DNA of 64,000 nucleotides from Bacteroidota bacterium. GTDB taxonomy: Bacteria > Bacteroidota > Bacteroidia > Bacteroidales > JACABE01. The translations under genes and the position numbers were made by a program. Shown in pieces: positions 48,356 to 56,224 of this stretch; the first letter of the stretch is position 1, and each line of letters opens with the position of its first letter. The stretch is taken from positions 1 to 64,000 of the forward strand of contig JAPLDQ010000047.1 in assembly GCA_026391675.1 (NCBI GenBank), written 5' to 3'. The notes under the pieces are model-generated. The model was not told the origin of the DNA, searched no databases, and saw nothing but the letters and a program-made list of their open reading frames with translations.

Positions 48356-48362
48356 ACTTTTG
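48331..48362 (+). promoter_or_regulatory. Promoter of the ORF6N gene
   Basis: TTG (48331-48333) and TACTTTTG (48355-48362) are 21 bp apart, matching the Bacteroidota consensus. The -33 overlaps the loop of the terminator hairpin. Confidence 0.5.
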
Positions 48363-48384
48363 TTTTTTTATAATATGTAAACAT

Positions 48385-48921
48385 ATGACGAAAGAAAATC
48401 AACCATTATTAAATGAAGGAATAATAGCAAGTAAAATCGTTATATTAAGGGATGAGAAAGTAATTCTTGATGTTCATCTTGCAGAACTGTATGAGGTAGA
48501 AACAAGAGTTCTAAAACAAGCTGTACGTAGAAATATTGGTCGTTTCCCTGATGATTTTATGTATCAGCTTACTGATGCTGAAATAGAAGATGTGGTATCA
48601 CAAAATGTGATACCTTCTAAAAGGCATCTTGGTGGTGCTATTCCATTTGCATTTACAGAAAGTGGTGTAGCAATGTTATCAAGCGTACTTAACAGTAAAA
48701 AAGCTATTTATGTGAATATTGCAATAATGCGAACATTTACAAAATTATGAAAAATGTTGAGTACACATAAAGAGATTTTAAAGAAATTTGATCAAATAGA
48801 ATCAAAATTATCATATCATGACGATCAATTTATGCTAATTTTTGAATATCTGAAACAGTTTGAAGAAGCCAAACAACAACATTTAGAACAGAAAAACCGT
48901 AAGAAAATTGGTTATCGATAA
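48385..48921 (+). pseudogene. ORF6N-domain protein interrupted by an in-frame TGA
   Basis: Residues 1-121 are an ORF6N DNA-binding domain (VILRDEKVILDVHLAELYEV, then VLKQAVRRNIGRFPDDFMYQ and AFTESGVAMLSSVL). The frame stops at TGA 48748-48750 and then continues for 57 more codons with the normal C-terminal part (KMLSTHKEILKKFDQIESKL ... RKKIGYR). Sister proteins have Arg (CGA) here, so CGA to TGA is a single change. ORF6N proteins are associated with phages and mobile elements. The N-terminal domain alone could still fold. Confidence 0.82.
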
Positions 48922-49223
48922 TCCGGAGAATAACATTGCATATAAAACGTACAACCCTACGCATATTCTAATCTCTGCCACCACATATAACCCAATAACC
49001 TAATAATAACTCATAATCTGGTGACTCCTGGCAGCCCAAACAGTTTGGGCCACTAGATTGCAGTAATACCTAAGCAAAGACCCCTAGCGTTCCATCATTT
49101 CAGTAGTATGTATATAAGAGATAAAAATATTTTCTCCTTTTAACAAGAATTTCTGATAATTATTATTTTATCTAAAAATAATCATTATTTTTACAAGCCT
49201 TAATCCTTAAACGAAAACAGCCC
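48922..49223. other. Gap before the Rhs array; perfect 17-bp inverted repeat, no gene
   Basis: This stretch holds no ORF I would call. GCCCAAACAGTTTGGGC is a perfect hairpin around 49032-49048. The left part is more GC-rich than the neighbours. The right part leads into the first orphan Rhs fragment without a recognisable ribosome-binding site. Confidence 0.5.
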
Positions 49224-50159
49224 TTGTTACAAAATCATTACATATCTAATTTTTCAATTTACTGTACAGGCGCATATAGATTCGGATTCAATGGAAAAGA
49301 AAAAGATGATGAGGTAAAAGGCACTGGAAATAGCTTAGATTTTGGTGCAAGGATTTATGATCCAAGGATTGGAAGATGGTTAAGTGTTGATCCGAAAGAT
49401 GATGAATATATTTCTTATAGCCCTTATAATTTTTCTCTTTGTAATCCAATTGCAAATAATGACCCTAATGGTAAATGGGTTGAAAAAAAGATTGTTAGAA
49501 AAGATAAAGATGGTAATATTAAGAAATGGTGGCATTTTTGGGTAAAAACTCAATCAAAAGAAATATCAATTATTGTTCATAATGCAAAATTTTATAATGA
49601 TGACGGTTTTATCTCTGAAAAAAAAGAAGTTGATGGTGAACAAAATACAGTAAAAAGGAAACCAACATTAGATGAATTGCAAAAAAGAGCGGATCTAATT
49701 CAACAAGAAATTGAGAAAAATTTCAATACTGAAATATCAGAGAATGGGAAAAAGGTTACTACTACTGTTACTTTCGATGGGGGTATTAAAGCTATTGATA
49801 ATTTAGATAATGTTGTGACAGATGGAAAAAAACCTGACGACCTAATCATTGCTTCAGATAAAATAACTTCAGAAAAGGGCGATGAAGGATTTATTAATTC
49901 AACATCAGATAACTTAATGTTTATAAAACCCAGATCAGCATACTTAAGCGAAGGATCTGAGAATACTGAATCTCTTGACCCAGTTAGTAGCCATGAGTTT
50001 TTGCATCAAGGTCGTGGCGACCGTAACCATAAAACTGGAGGTCTTTTTAGTCCTGGAAGCAAATTGAATTTTCAAAACTTATGGAAATTTGGACCCGACT
50101 TTAGAAATAGAGGTTTTAAATATGATCCTGATTATAAAAAACTAGAAAACAAAAAGTAA
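49224..50159 (+). CDS. Orphan Rhs tip A: core plus zincin-like toxin candidate (HExxH)
   Basis: A 311-residue fragment with a TTG at its open end and no upstream Rhs repeats. Residues about 20-60 are the Rhs core (YRFGFNGKEKDDEVKGTG, then YDPRIGRWLSVDP), after which the sequence becomes unique. Residues about 80-311 form the variable tip, with HEFLH at residues 257-261 in SSHEFLHQGRGDRNH, a HExxH zinc-metallopeptidase motif, with His269 a possible third ligand. Full-length Rhs proteins are polymorphic toxins delivered by secretion systems; this piece lacks the barrel and is probably a donor cassette. Its stop overlaps the start of the next gene by one base, as in toxin-immunity pairs. Confidence 0.7.
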   Translation: MLQNHYISNFSIYCTGAYRFGFNGKEKDDEVKGTGNSLDFGARIYDPRIGRWLSVDPKDDEYISYSPYNFSLCNPIANNDPNGKWVEKKIVRKDKDGNIKKWWHFWVKTQSKEISIIVHNAKFYNDDGFISEKKEVDGEQNTVKRKPTLDELQKRADLIQQEIEKNFNTEISENGKKVTTTVTFDGGIKAIDNLDNVVTDGKKPDDLIIASDKITSEKGDEGFINSTSDNLMFIKPRSAYLSEGSENTESLDPVSSHEFLHQGRGDRNHKTGGLFSPGSKLNFQNLWKFGPDFRNRGFKYDPDYKKLENKK

Positions 50160-50668
50160 TGAAAAACAATATTTTAAATTTTTTTTTAAGCATTATTATA
50201 TTAACTCTTGTATTAATAATCAGTGAAAATATATTTGGTCAAAAAAAACTTAGATTACATTTTATTTCAAATTATAAAAAAAATGAAACATTTCAGATAT
50301 ATGCTAATGATAGTATTTACGTTATAAAAAATAATCGTTATCATTTATTTAAGGCAATTGATATTATCTTACCGGATAGTTTTAAACGAGACGATAGAAT
50401 TCCAATTCTTATTGAGCATAAATTTTGGTATAATTTTTGGTTTAAAAATACAGGAATTGAAGTTTATTATGAACCTGAAAATAAATATTTATACATTTTA
50501 AGAGATTATAGGCAAAAAGGTCATTATGCAATTGAAGCTCATTGGGCATATAAACCTTATCGAACATCCTATGATTATTTAAAAATGGATGGGTTCTATG
50601 ATAGTGATTCAATCTCTAAAATTTTTCGACCAGATAAAATATATTTTAATAAAAACATTAATAAATAA
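50159..50668 (+). CDS. Putative secreted immunity protein for tip A
   Basis: A 169-residue protein with an N-terminal signal peptide (ILNFFLSIIILTLVLIISE) and a likely cleavage at FG/Q. The mature part is rich in Tyr, Phe and Lys (YKPYRTSYDYLKMDGFYDSD) and has no known domain. It overlaps the zincin-like tip gene by one base. Position, size and export signal make it the candidate immunity protein, which would neutralise the toxin in the periplasm. No homology is recognised, so this is inference from context. Confidence 0.5.
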   Translation: MKNNILNFFLSIIILTLVLIISENIFGQKKLRLHFISNYKKNETFQIYANDSIYVIKNNRYHLFKAIDIILPDSFKRDDRIPILIEHKFWYNFWFKNTGIEVYYEPENKYLYILRDYRQKGHYAIEAHWAYKPYRTSYDYLKMDGFYDSDSISKIFRPDKIYFNKNINK

Positions 50669-50698
50669 TTAATGGATTAATCTTAATTTATCAGGTAT

Positions 50699-50748
50699 CC
50701 AAAATGTCATAAAGTCAATACCGTAGTTTTACAATATTGATAAATAAA
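50699..50748 (+). repeat. Rhs-module leader repeat, copy B (degenerate)
   Basis: CCAAAATGTCATAAA ... TAGTTTTACAATATTG is related to the leader copies at 52258 and 55452. It lies about 110 bp before the tip B start. Confidence 0.6.
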
Positions 50749-50859
50749 GTAGAATGAAAATAATAATTGTAAATAATCTTAGAAGATATTTATAAGTTAG
50801 AAAAACAATTAGTATATTTACAATTTAAAACTTACAACTTAAAACTTGTAAAACGTTTT

Positions 50860-51765
50860 ATGACAGGATATTACATATCAAATTTCTATACCGGCGAGTG
50901 TCGGTTCGGATTCAATGGACAAGAGAAAGACCAGGAGATTTACAACAACCAAAGTACCACTACCGCCCTGTTTTGGGAATATGATGCTAGGATTGGCAGA
51001 AGATGGAATAGAGATCCAAAATCAGATGCTTCTATTTCAAATTATGCTTCTTTTGCAAATAATCCTATATGGTTTTGTGATCCTTTTGGAGATACAATGC
51101 GAATTGCTGGTGTTTCTACTTGGGATAATAATTTATCTAAAAACGGAGAATTTTTTAAGGACAGAATGGGTAAGTTATTTAACGATAAAGTTGATGTAGA
51201 ATACTCAACAAGCAACGATATGGGAGATTACTCAATGACATTTAAGGTGAAGGAAGGCGCAGTATTAAACGAGCAAGAACAAGCAAAGTTTGATTATATT
51301 AATAAAATTAACTCAGATAAAGAAGATTTTAAAGTTTGTTTATTTGGGAATGATGAAGGTGGATATGCACAAATACCATCTAAGCCTGGGTCCTTTTTTA
51401 CAAATAATTTAAAAGTAGATAATGGTAGAGAAACATTTAATGTAGCATTTAATATTGATTATTTAGTTAAAGTTGATAAGAATGCATCTGAGAATGCAAC
51501 TATGACAAGTAAAGATTTAATTCTTTTGGGAATAACAGAAAATAATTATAATACTTATAATAAAATTAGCAATACTAAAATTAAAAGTTTTTATCAAGGG
51601 AAAAATACTAATTTCCTTGGACAAAAATATAACTTATTTGGTTTTAATATTTATAAATGTAAAGCAGTTTTTGAAACAGTAAAATCGAAAACTATAAAAT
51701 GGATTATTCACATTCCTGAACAAGGGGCATATGATCCTAAAAAAATAGATATTTATACTAAATAA
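50860..51765 (+). CDS. Orphan Rhs tip B: second core class, unassigned toxin candidate
   Basis: A 301-residue fragment with ATG start and no repeats upstream. It begins with the shared YYISNFYTGECRFGFNGQEK but then switches to the other Bacteroidota core type (NNQSTTTALFWEYDARIGRR, then NNPIWFCDPFGD). Residues about 80-301 are the tip; I see no catalytic motif. It is rich in Asn, Lys and Phe. A lipoprotein gene follows after 22 bp. The mixed core suggests recombination between two rhs lineages at the conserved box. Confidence 0.6.
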   Translation: MTGYYISNFYTGECRFGFNGQEKDQEIYNNQSTTTALFWEYDARIGRRWNRDPKSDASISNYASFANNPIWFCDPFGDTMRIAGVSTWDNNLSKNGEFFKDRMGKLFNDKVDVEYSTSNDMGDYSMTFKVKEGAVLNEQEQAKFDYINKINSDKEDFKVCLFGNDEGGYAQIPSKPGSFFTNNLKVDNGRETFNVAFNIDYLVKVDKNASENATMTSKDLILLGITENNYNTYNKISNTKIKSFYQGKNTNFLGQKYNLFGFNIYKCKAVFETVKSKTIKWIIHIPEQGAYDPKKIDIYTK

Positions 51766-51787
51766 AAAAAAATAATTTAAAAATACG

Positions 51788-52246
51788 ATGAGAATTAATG
51801 TTTTAATATTTATTTGTGCGATCATTTTATTTTGTGGTGGTTGTAGCTCACATAAATGTAATTGTAGGAATCAGGTTAAAAATTTTAATTACATAGAACC
51901 AAGGTATAAAAGATATCTATTTTCTACAGGACGTTACGAAGAGTCAAAAAAGTATTCAAGTTTTGATTCAATTCCTTTAAAAAGAATAAATAAGCACATT
52001 TATTTAATTCTAAAATGCACTAATATTAAAATATATTTACCCACTAATACATTAGATTTTCCACTATATAAAGATCAAGTAGAAGCATATAGGAGTTGGA
52101 TAAAAAATAATTGTGGGGAGGAATACAAAAAGTATTATACTCCACCGAATGATGATTATATTTATACACCTTGGAAAACCATTAATAAAAAGCGTAAAAA
52201 TGGAAACACATCATTACCAATCAAGGTAAAAACGTTGGTTCGCTAA
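51788..52246 (+). CDS. Putative lipoprotein immunity protein for tip B
   Basis: A 152-residue protein starting MRINVLIFICAIILFCGGC; the Cys at about residue 19 sits in a lipobox-like context, so a lipoprotein. The mature part is basic and tyrosine-rich, with no known domain. It follows tip B after 22 bp. The immunity role is inferred from order and from the same pattern in the other modules. Confidence 0.45.
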   Translation: MRINVLIFICAIILFCGGCSSHKCNCRNQVKNFNYIEPRYKRYLFSTGRYEESKKYSSFDSIPLKRINKHIYLILKCTNIKIYLPTNTLDFPLYKDQVEAYRSWIKNNCGEEYKKYYTPPNDDYIYTPWKTINKKRKNGNTSLPIKVKTLVR

Positions 52247-52257
52247 TTTGTTACCCT

Positions 52258-52308
52258 GCCCAAAACGCCATAAAAACAAAATAATAGTTTTGCACTATTG
52301 GCAATTAA
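52258..52308 (+). repeat. Rhs-module leader repeat, copy C
   Basis: From 52256 the sequence shares 26 identical bases with 55450-55475 (both contain CCCAAAACGCCATAAAAAC), then TAGTTTTGCACTATTGGCAA. TAGTTTTG at 52285-52292 fits the -7 consensus, so the repeat may carry a promoter. Confidence 0.7.
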
Positions 52309-52404
52309 AAACAGGATGAGGAGTTTAGGTTAAGATGACTTTTAGAAGATGTTTTTTTAAGAAGAAAAATAGTTACAATCTGCAATATTTAACTCATAAG
52401 ATAC

Positions 52405-53364
52405 TTGAAATTAAATCATTACATATCAAATTTCATTACAACCGAGTGTCGGTTCGGATTCAATGGGAAAGAAAAGGATGATGAGGTAAAAGGTAATAAT
52501 AACAGCTATGATTTGGGAGCTCGGATTTATGATCCACGAATTGGTAAAATGCTAAGCCCTGATCCTAAAGAAATTGAATATCCTTGGCAAACTACTTATG
52601 CTTATTATGGTAATTCCCCTATATCTCAACTTGATTTCAATGGAGAAGGAGACTATTACAATAAAAATGGTAAACATTTAGGTTCGGATGGGAAAACTGT
52701 TACAGTTGGGGAAGGAAAAGATGCAAAGCAAGTCCCAGATGATAAGGTTTATACTGCTGATGAAAAAAATAAAGATGGAACATTTAGTAATGTTGTTGAT
52801 TTAAATATTACTCATACTCAGTTCTTGAATAAAGCTGCAACAGTATATGGTGAAAGTTCTCACACAAGCGATGAAGAAGCTTGGGCAATTGCAAGTGTGC
52901 ATGAGAATCATCCAGAGAAAGCTGCGTATAGAGCAAATAATTCAGAAGCTAAAAAATTTAAAAAAGCAACTCCAGAAAAGAGAAATGGAACTTTCATGCA
53001 AGTATGTAATGCTGGAGTTATTAATGCCCTTAATGGAGGCTTTGATTATAGTAATGGAGCTGATGCTTGGGATGGAATAGATCAGGCAATAATACGTGGG
53101 AATGAGTGTTCTGAAAATGGGTCTGAATCACATGCTGCTACTATTGGGTGGACTATCAAGAAAACCCTTTTTGATAAATGGAAAACAAACGTTGAAAAAA
53201 TAAATGGAAAAGGAACGTTTGTTGCACCACAACATAATAGAGCCTGGAATTATAAAGGATATAAAAATGTTAATTTAATGAGATATAATGCTACGGCAGT
53301 TCATGGGCCTACCATTTTTTGGAAGACTAGAGCACCAAAAAATGCTTCAACTGAAACCAATTAA
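52405..53364 (+). CDS. Orphan Rhs tip C: core plus cell-wall-hydrolase-like toxin candidate
   Basis: A 319-residue fragment with TTG start. Residues about 8-55 are the Rhs core (CRFGFNGKEKDDEVKGNN, then YDPRIGKMLSPDP). In the tip, AATVYGESSHTSDEEAWAIA (Glu150) and GGFDYSNGADAWDGIDQAI resemble the SleB-type cell-wall hydrolase/lysozyme-like fold, where a Glu after a YGE motif is catalytic. This is a pattern match by eye, not a domain search. A peptidoglycan target fits the secreted partner encoded 4 bp downstream. Confidence 0.6.
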   Translation: MKLNHYISNFITTECRFGFNGKEKDDEVKGNNNSYDLGARIYDPRIGKMLSPDPKEIEYPWQTTYAYYGNSPISQLDFNGEGDYYNKNGKHLGSDGKTVTVGEGKDAKQVPDDKVYTADEKNKDGTFSNVVDLNITHTQFLNKAATVYGESSHTSDEEAWAIASVHENHPEKAAYRANNSEAKKFKKATPEKRNGTFMQVCNAGVINALNGGFDYSNGADAWDGIDQAIIRGNECSENGSESHAATIGWTIKKTLFDKWKTNVEKINGKGTFVAPQHNRAWNYKGYKNVNLMRYNATAVHGPTIFWKTRAPKNASTETN

Positions 53365-53368
53365 GTAT

Positions 53369-54100
53369 ATGAAAAAAATAATATTTTTAGTATCTTTAAT
53401 ATTATTATTAAGTTTTTGTTATGTAAATAATAATTTAAGAAAATATTTAATTGTTGAAAAATATATTATTAAATATGGAAAAGAAAAAAGAGTTTTTGTT
53501 AAATACTTTGATTCAATAAATAATATATTGTTATATAAAGAAGGGAATATTAATATTACTGATTCAACAATTTATAATTATGATTATAAACTTAGAAATG
53601 TTGAAATTATAAATTATTTACCAAATGAAAGTGGTGAATTAATCTTAAATAGTACTAATAATATGAATATTGATAAAATTACAAAAAACTCTTTTTTGCC
53701 TTTTTATACTGATACTTTTGGGTTGTATGATGAAAATAATTTTAAGGAAATTGAAATTAACTATAAGAAAAATTTAAAAATCACTTCACAAATTATTGAT
53801 TCAGAATTGGTTTATAAATTAAAATATTTTGTAAATTCAAAAGTGTTTATAGTTTTACCTTTTACAAATAATAACAGAGGAGTTGACGAATCTGAAATAT
53901 TAGATTCTCTTATATTATATTGTCATAATCTCCGAATATATAAAGAAGATTACTTTTTTAGAAAAAAAACAATTACTAAAAAGTATTCATATGAAGATGA
54001 TCGCTTAACAAAAGTTAAAACAAAAGTTAATTCAACTTTTGTTAAGGATAGTCTTATTGAAACATTTAAATATAGACTTTCTGATCTGCCTTACAAATAA
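53369..54100 (+). CDS. Putative secreted immunity protein for tip C
   Basis: A 243-residue protein from ATG 53369. An open frame extends further upstream but overlaps tip C, so I prefer this start, four bases after the tip stop. The signal peptide is MKKIIFLVSLILLLSFC, with a weak lipobox at Cys17 (F at -1 is unusual). The mature protein is rich in Asn, Lys and Ile with short beta strands. No domain is recognised. Immunity is inferred from the position. Confidence 0.45.
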   Translation: MKKIIFLVSLILLLSFCYVNNNLRKYLIVEKYIIKYGKEKRVFVKYFDSINNILLYKEGNINITDSTIYNYDYKLRNVEIINYLPNESGELILNSTNNMNIDKITKNSFLPFYTDTFGLYDENNFKEIEINYKKNLKITSQIIDSELVYKLKYFVNSKVFIVLPFTNNNRGVDESEILDSLILYCHNLRIYKEDYFFRKKTITKKYSYEDDRLTKVKTKVNSTFVKDSLIETFKYRLSDLPYK

Positions 54101-54464
54101 AGCATTTCTCTTTTTAATGGAAACCACAAAAGAGGTGTACTGTTTCTTACTATTTAGTATTAAAAAAGAGTTAATTTGATTCTATTAGTAATAAAATGAA
54201 ATGAATATACACATAATTCAAGTGTTAATCACTTTTAACACACTTCTCGTAAGATCTAAAACAATTATGGATTTCATATTGTGTATTTTGAATTGTGTTA
54301 ATCTTGTAATTATGATGAACGTTTTTATTTTGAGGCGACATAAGTATAAAATTCTGCATTTTTATCATAACCAAAATTAAAATTCGAATACATACTTATT
54401 TTTTTAAAACCAGATTCATTTAATAATTCAATTAGTTCTCCTTTTTTAAAAGGATACATTTTAA
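54101..54464. other. Remnant-filled gap between modules C and D
   Basis: This 364-bp stretch holds an inverted repeat (GTGTTAATCACTTTTAACAC near 54222) and a minus-strand methyltransferase-like remnant (54325-54459, see separate entry). No intact gene. It looks like a junction where a piece of foreign DNA replaced the 5' part of module D. Confidence 0.55.
54325..54459 (-). pseudogene. C-terminal remnant of a SAM-dependent methyltransferase
   Basis: The 44-codon minus-strand frame reads MYPFKKGELIELLNESGF, then KKISMYSNFNFGYDKNAEFY and ends in TYVASK. The GF..I..Y.DF..GYD...FY.YV pattern is the usual C-terminal strand pair of class I methyltransferases. Nothing of the SAM-binding part remains. 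It ends at the same breakpoint where tip D begins on the plus strand. Confidence 0.4.
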
Positions 54465-54878
54465 AAACCAGGAACAAGTAATCATGAAGGTGGGTTTGGG
54501 TTTGATTTTAATGTTAAATCTATTGGTATAAAAAAAACAAACGGTGTTTTTTCTGAAGAAGCAAAAGAAAAAATGGGGAATTTAAAGGAAACTGCAAAAG
54601 AATTTGGAATTGACTACTTAGGTGCATTTGATGCCGTTCATTTCTCAATTAATCCTGTAAAAGGAGGATATTATGAGAAAAAAGGAGCTGATATAGAAAC
54701 TAATGCTCAATATTATAAAGACAATAAAGATAATATTCCATTTTATAATCCAAATGAGTCAACAAAAAAAGAAGATTACTTGATAGATTTGAATAAGTAT
54801 CAATATAATGATGCAGCAAAAGATAATACTGATTTAAAACCACCCCTTGTTAAAGAACAACCAATAGTAAAAAAATAA
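54465..54878 (+). pseudogene. Orphan Rhs tip D, 5'-truncated (no core)
   Basis: An open frame from 54465 to TAA at 54878, without a start codon before ATG 54573. It begins PGTSNHEGGFGFDFNVKSIG and contains YLGAFDAVHFSINPVKGGYY. The D-x-V-H-F motif recalls the end of M15 D,D-peptidase domains, but the part that would carry other zinc ligands is missing. Proline-rich end. It would not be translated as a working toxin, but it is followed by a lipoprotein gene, so the order tip-lipoprotein is preserved. Confidence 0.5.
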
Positions 54879-54930
54879 TTTTTATAACATAAAATTTATG
54901 TTAGATTTTCTAAAATAAAATCATATAAAA

Positions 54931-55317
54931 ATGAAAAATAATAGAATTATAGGATTATTTATTGTAATATTTGTTATTATACAAAATGTTTCTTGTAATA
55001 TTAATAATAATACACAAAATCATAGTATTGAAAATAAAAATGAAATTAACACAAAAATAAAAGATATACCAGATACTCTTTTTTATTGTGATAAAGACAC
55101 ATTTGCCTTGTATTATAATTTATCTTCAACAGAAATAAAAATAAAAGTATTTAAAAACGCACATAATTTATTTGATAAAATTCTTAATATAAAAGATATT
55201 ATTGGAGATGTTGATTATATTGCACAAGCATATTTTAATAGTCTGTTTTTAACTGATTTTGACAAAGAAAGTCAACAGTTTATTTTTACTACGTATATTA
55301 AAAAAAAAAAACAATAA
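54931..55317 (+). CDS. Lipoprotein, probable immunity of tip D, frameshifted at an A12 tract
   Basis: A 128-residue lipoprotein (MKNNRIIGLFIVIFVIIQNV followed by Ser-Cys) with a serine at -1 of the Cys, a good lipobox. It ends ...YIKKKKQ at a run of 12 A (55300-55311). With 11 A the frame would instead run on to TAG at 55382-55384, adding NNKKFNLEATFKFDIEGNLD and three more residues. The tail encodes regular beta sequence and reads as coding. The tract therefore switches the protein between two C-termini, or is a sequencing artefact. Confidence 0.55.
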   Translation: MKNNRIIGLFIVIFVIIQNVSCNINNNTQNHSIENKNEINTKIKDIPDTLFYCDKDTFALYYNLSSTEIKIKVFKNAHNLFDKILNIKDIIGDVDYIAQAYFNSLFLTDFDKESQQFIFTTYIKKKKQ

Positions 55318-55451
55318 AAAATTTAATCTTGAAGCTACTTTTAAATTTGATATCGAGGGCAATCTTGATGTAATGAGGGAGTAGTTATTCCTTTCTCTTT
55401 AATTGTCCGTTAGAAACTTTATCAAAAGTTAGTCTATGCAAAATGGCCACT

Positions 55452-55501
55452 GCCCAAAACGCCATAAAAACAAAAATTGTTTTGCAATATTGGTAATTAA
55501 A
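55452..55501 (+). repeat. Rhs-module leader repeat, copy E
   Basis: CCCAAAACGCCATAAAAAC then TTGTTTTGCAATATTGGTAA. It shares 26 identical bases with copy C and precedes the truncated core E. Confidence 0.7.
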
Positions 55502-55550
55502 TTTTATTAGTATTTTTACAAATTACAATTTTATAATTTATAAGGATTTT

Positions 55551-55606
55551 GAAACCAATATATTACATATCAAACTACTATACCGGCGAGTGTCGGTTCG
55601 GATTCA
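55551..55606 (+). pseudogene. Rhs core fragment E, cut after RFGF
   Basis: A short piece encoding PIYYISNYYTGECRFGF with the usual leader, then the sequence breaks into the end of a minus-strand gene. It is the left end of a module whose tip was lost or inverted. Confidence 0.6.
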
Positions 55607-55609
55607 TGT

Positions 55610-56086
55610 TTAATTGTCTTCATTTTCTAAAATTAAATTATAGTTTAATGGATCAATGGTATGATATGTTGTCTTATATAAATTCGTACTAACAGCAAAC
55701 TTTTTTAGTTTTTTCACATCGTCTTTGATTCCTCCATTCCTTAAGTTATATCTCTCTAATGAAGTATAAAAATGAGAAAGTTTATCACTAAAATCATCAT
55801 TTAAAAATGACATATTTTCAATTAAATGTTTATAAGCTATGCCTTCTGAATGAGTTTGACGTGCTGAACGATAATGGTCAATGGCCATTTCAGCATGATA
55901 ACGTTCTGAAATAAATTTCATATTATCTTCACCAATTAGTCTTTCTAAAAGGATTTTAGTATCTGTTAGCTTCTTTTTATTTTTTATTTGTACTTTTGTA
56001 TTTAAAAACTTGTTGAAAGAATAATAGTATGAACACCAAGTTATTAATTTGTTATGTATTGATGCAATTAAAGAATTATTAAACAC
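55610..56086 (-). CDS. Helical hypothetical protein without clear start (module fragment E')
   Basis: The first usable start is a GTG at 56086, giving 158 residues, but the frame is open back to 56224, directly after the TAG stop of the upstream gene and in phase with it (IFFSANYNKKEESEIIYLKF). The total open frame is 205 codons with no ATG, GTG or TTG before 56086. The protein is alpha-helical (RYHAEMAIDHYRSARQTHSE) with no recognised domain. It is probably the 3' part of an older immunity or effector gene fused behind module F, ending at the core E breakpoint. Confidence 0.4.
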   Translation of the reverse strand: MFNNSLIASIHNKLITWCSYYYSFNKFLNTKVQIKNKKKLTDTKILLERLIGEDNMKFISERYHAEMAIDHYRSARQTHSEGIAYKHLIENMSFLNDDFSDKLSHFYTSLERYNLRNGGIKDDVKKLKKFAVSTNLYKTTYHTIDPLNYNLILENEDN

Positions 56087-56224
56087 ATTAGTAGTACCAT
56101 ACGTATGAGAAATTTTTATTATTTCAAGTAAACAATAAATTGAATCTGTTATTAAGTGTTGAATAAATTTTAGATATATTATTTCAGATTCTTCTTTTTT
56201 ATTATAATTAGCAGAGAAAAATAT

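Noticed and set aside
46299-48750. Recoding of TGA as an amino acid in this genome
   Set aside because: mntP (16321), the GAF reductase (21963) and the DeoR-sensor-like gene end in TGA, and tryptophan is encoded by TGG throughout. The two in-frame TGA codons are better read as single mutations.
53288-53368. Earlier start for the immunity candidate of tip C
   Set aside because: The added residues overlap tip C and precede a good signal peptide at 53369, which would then be buried.
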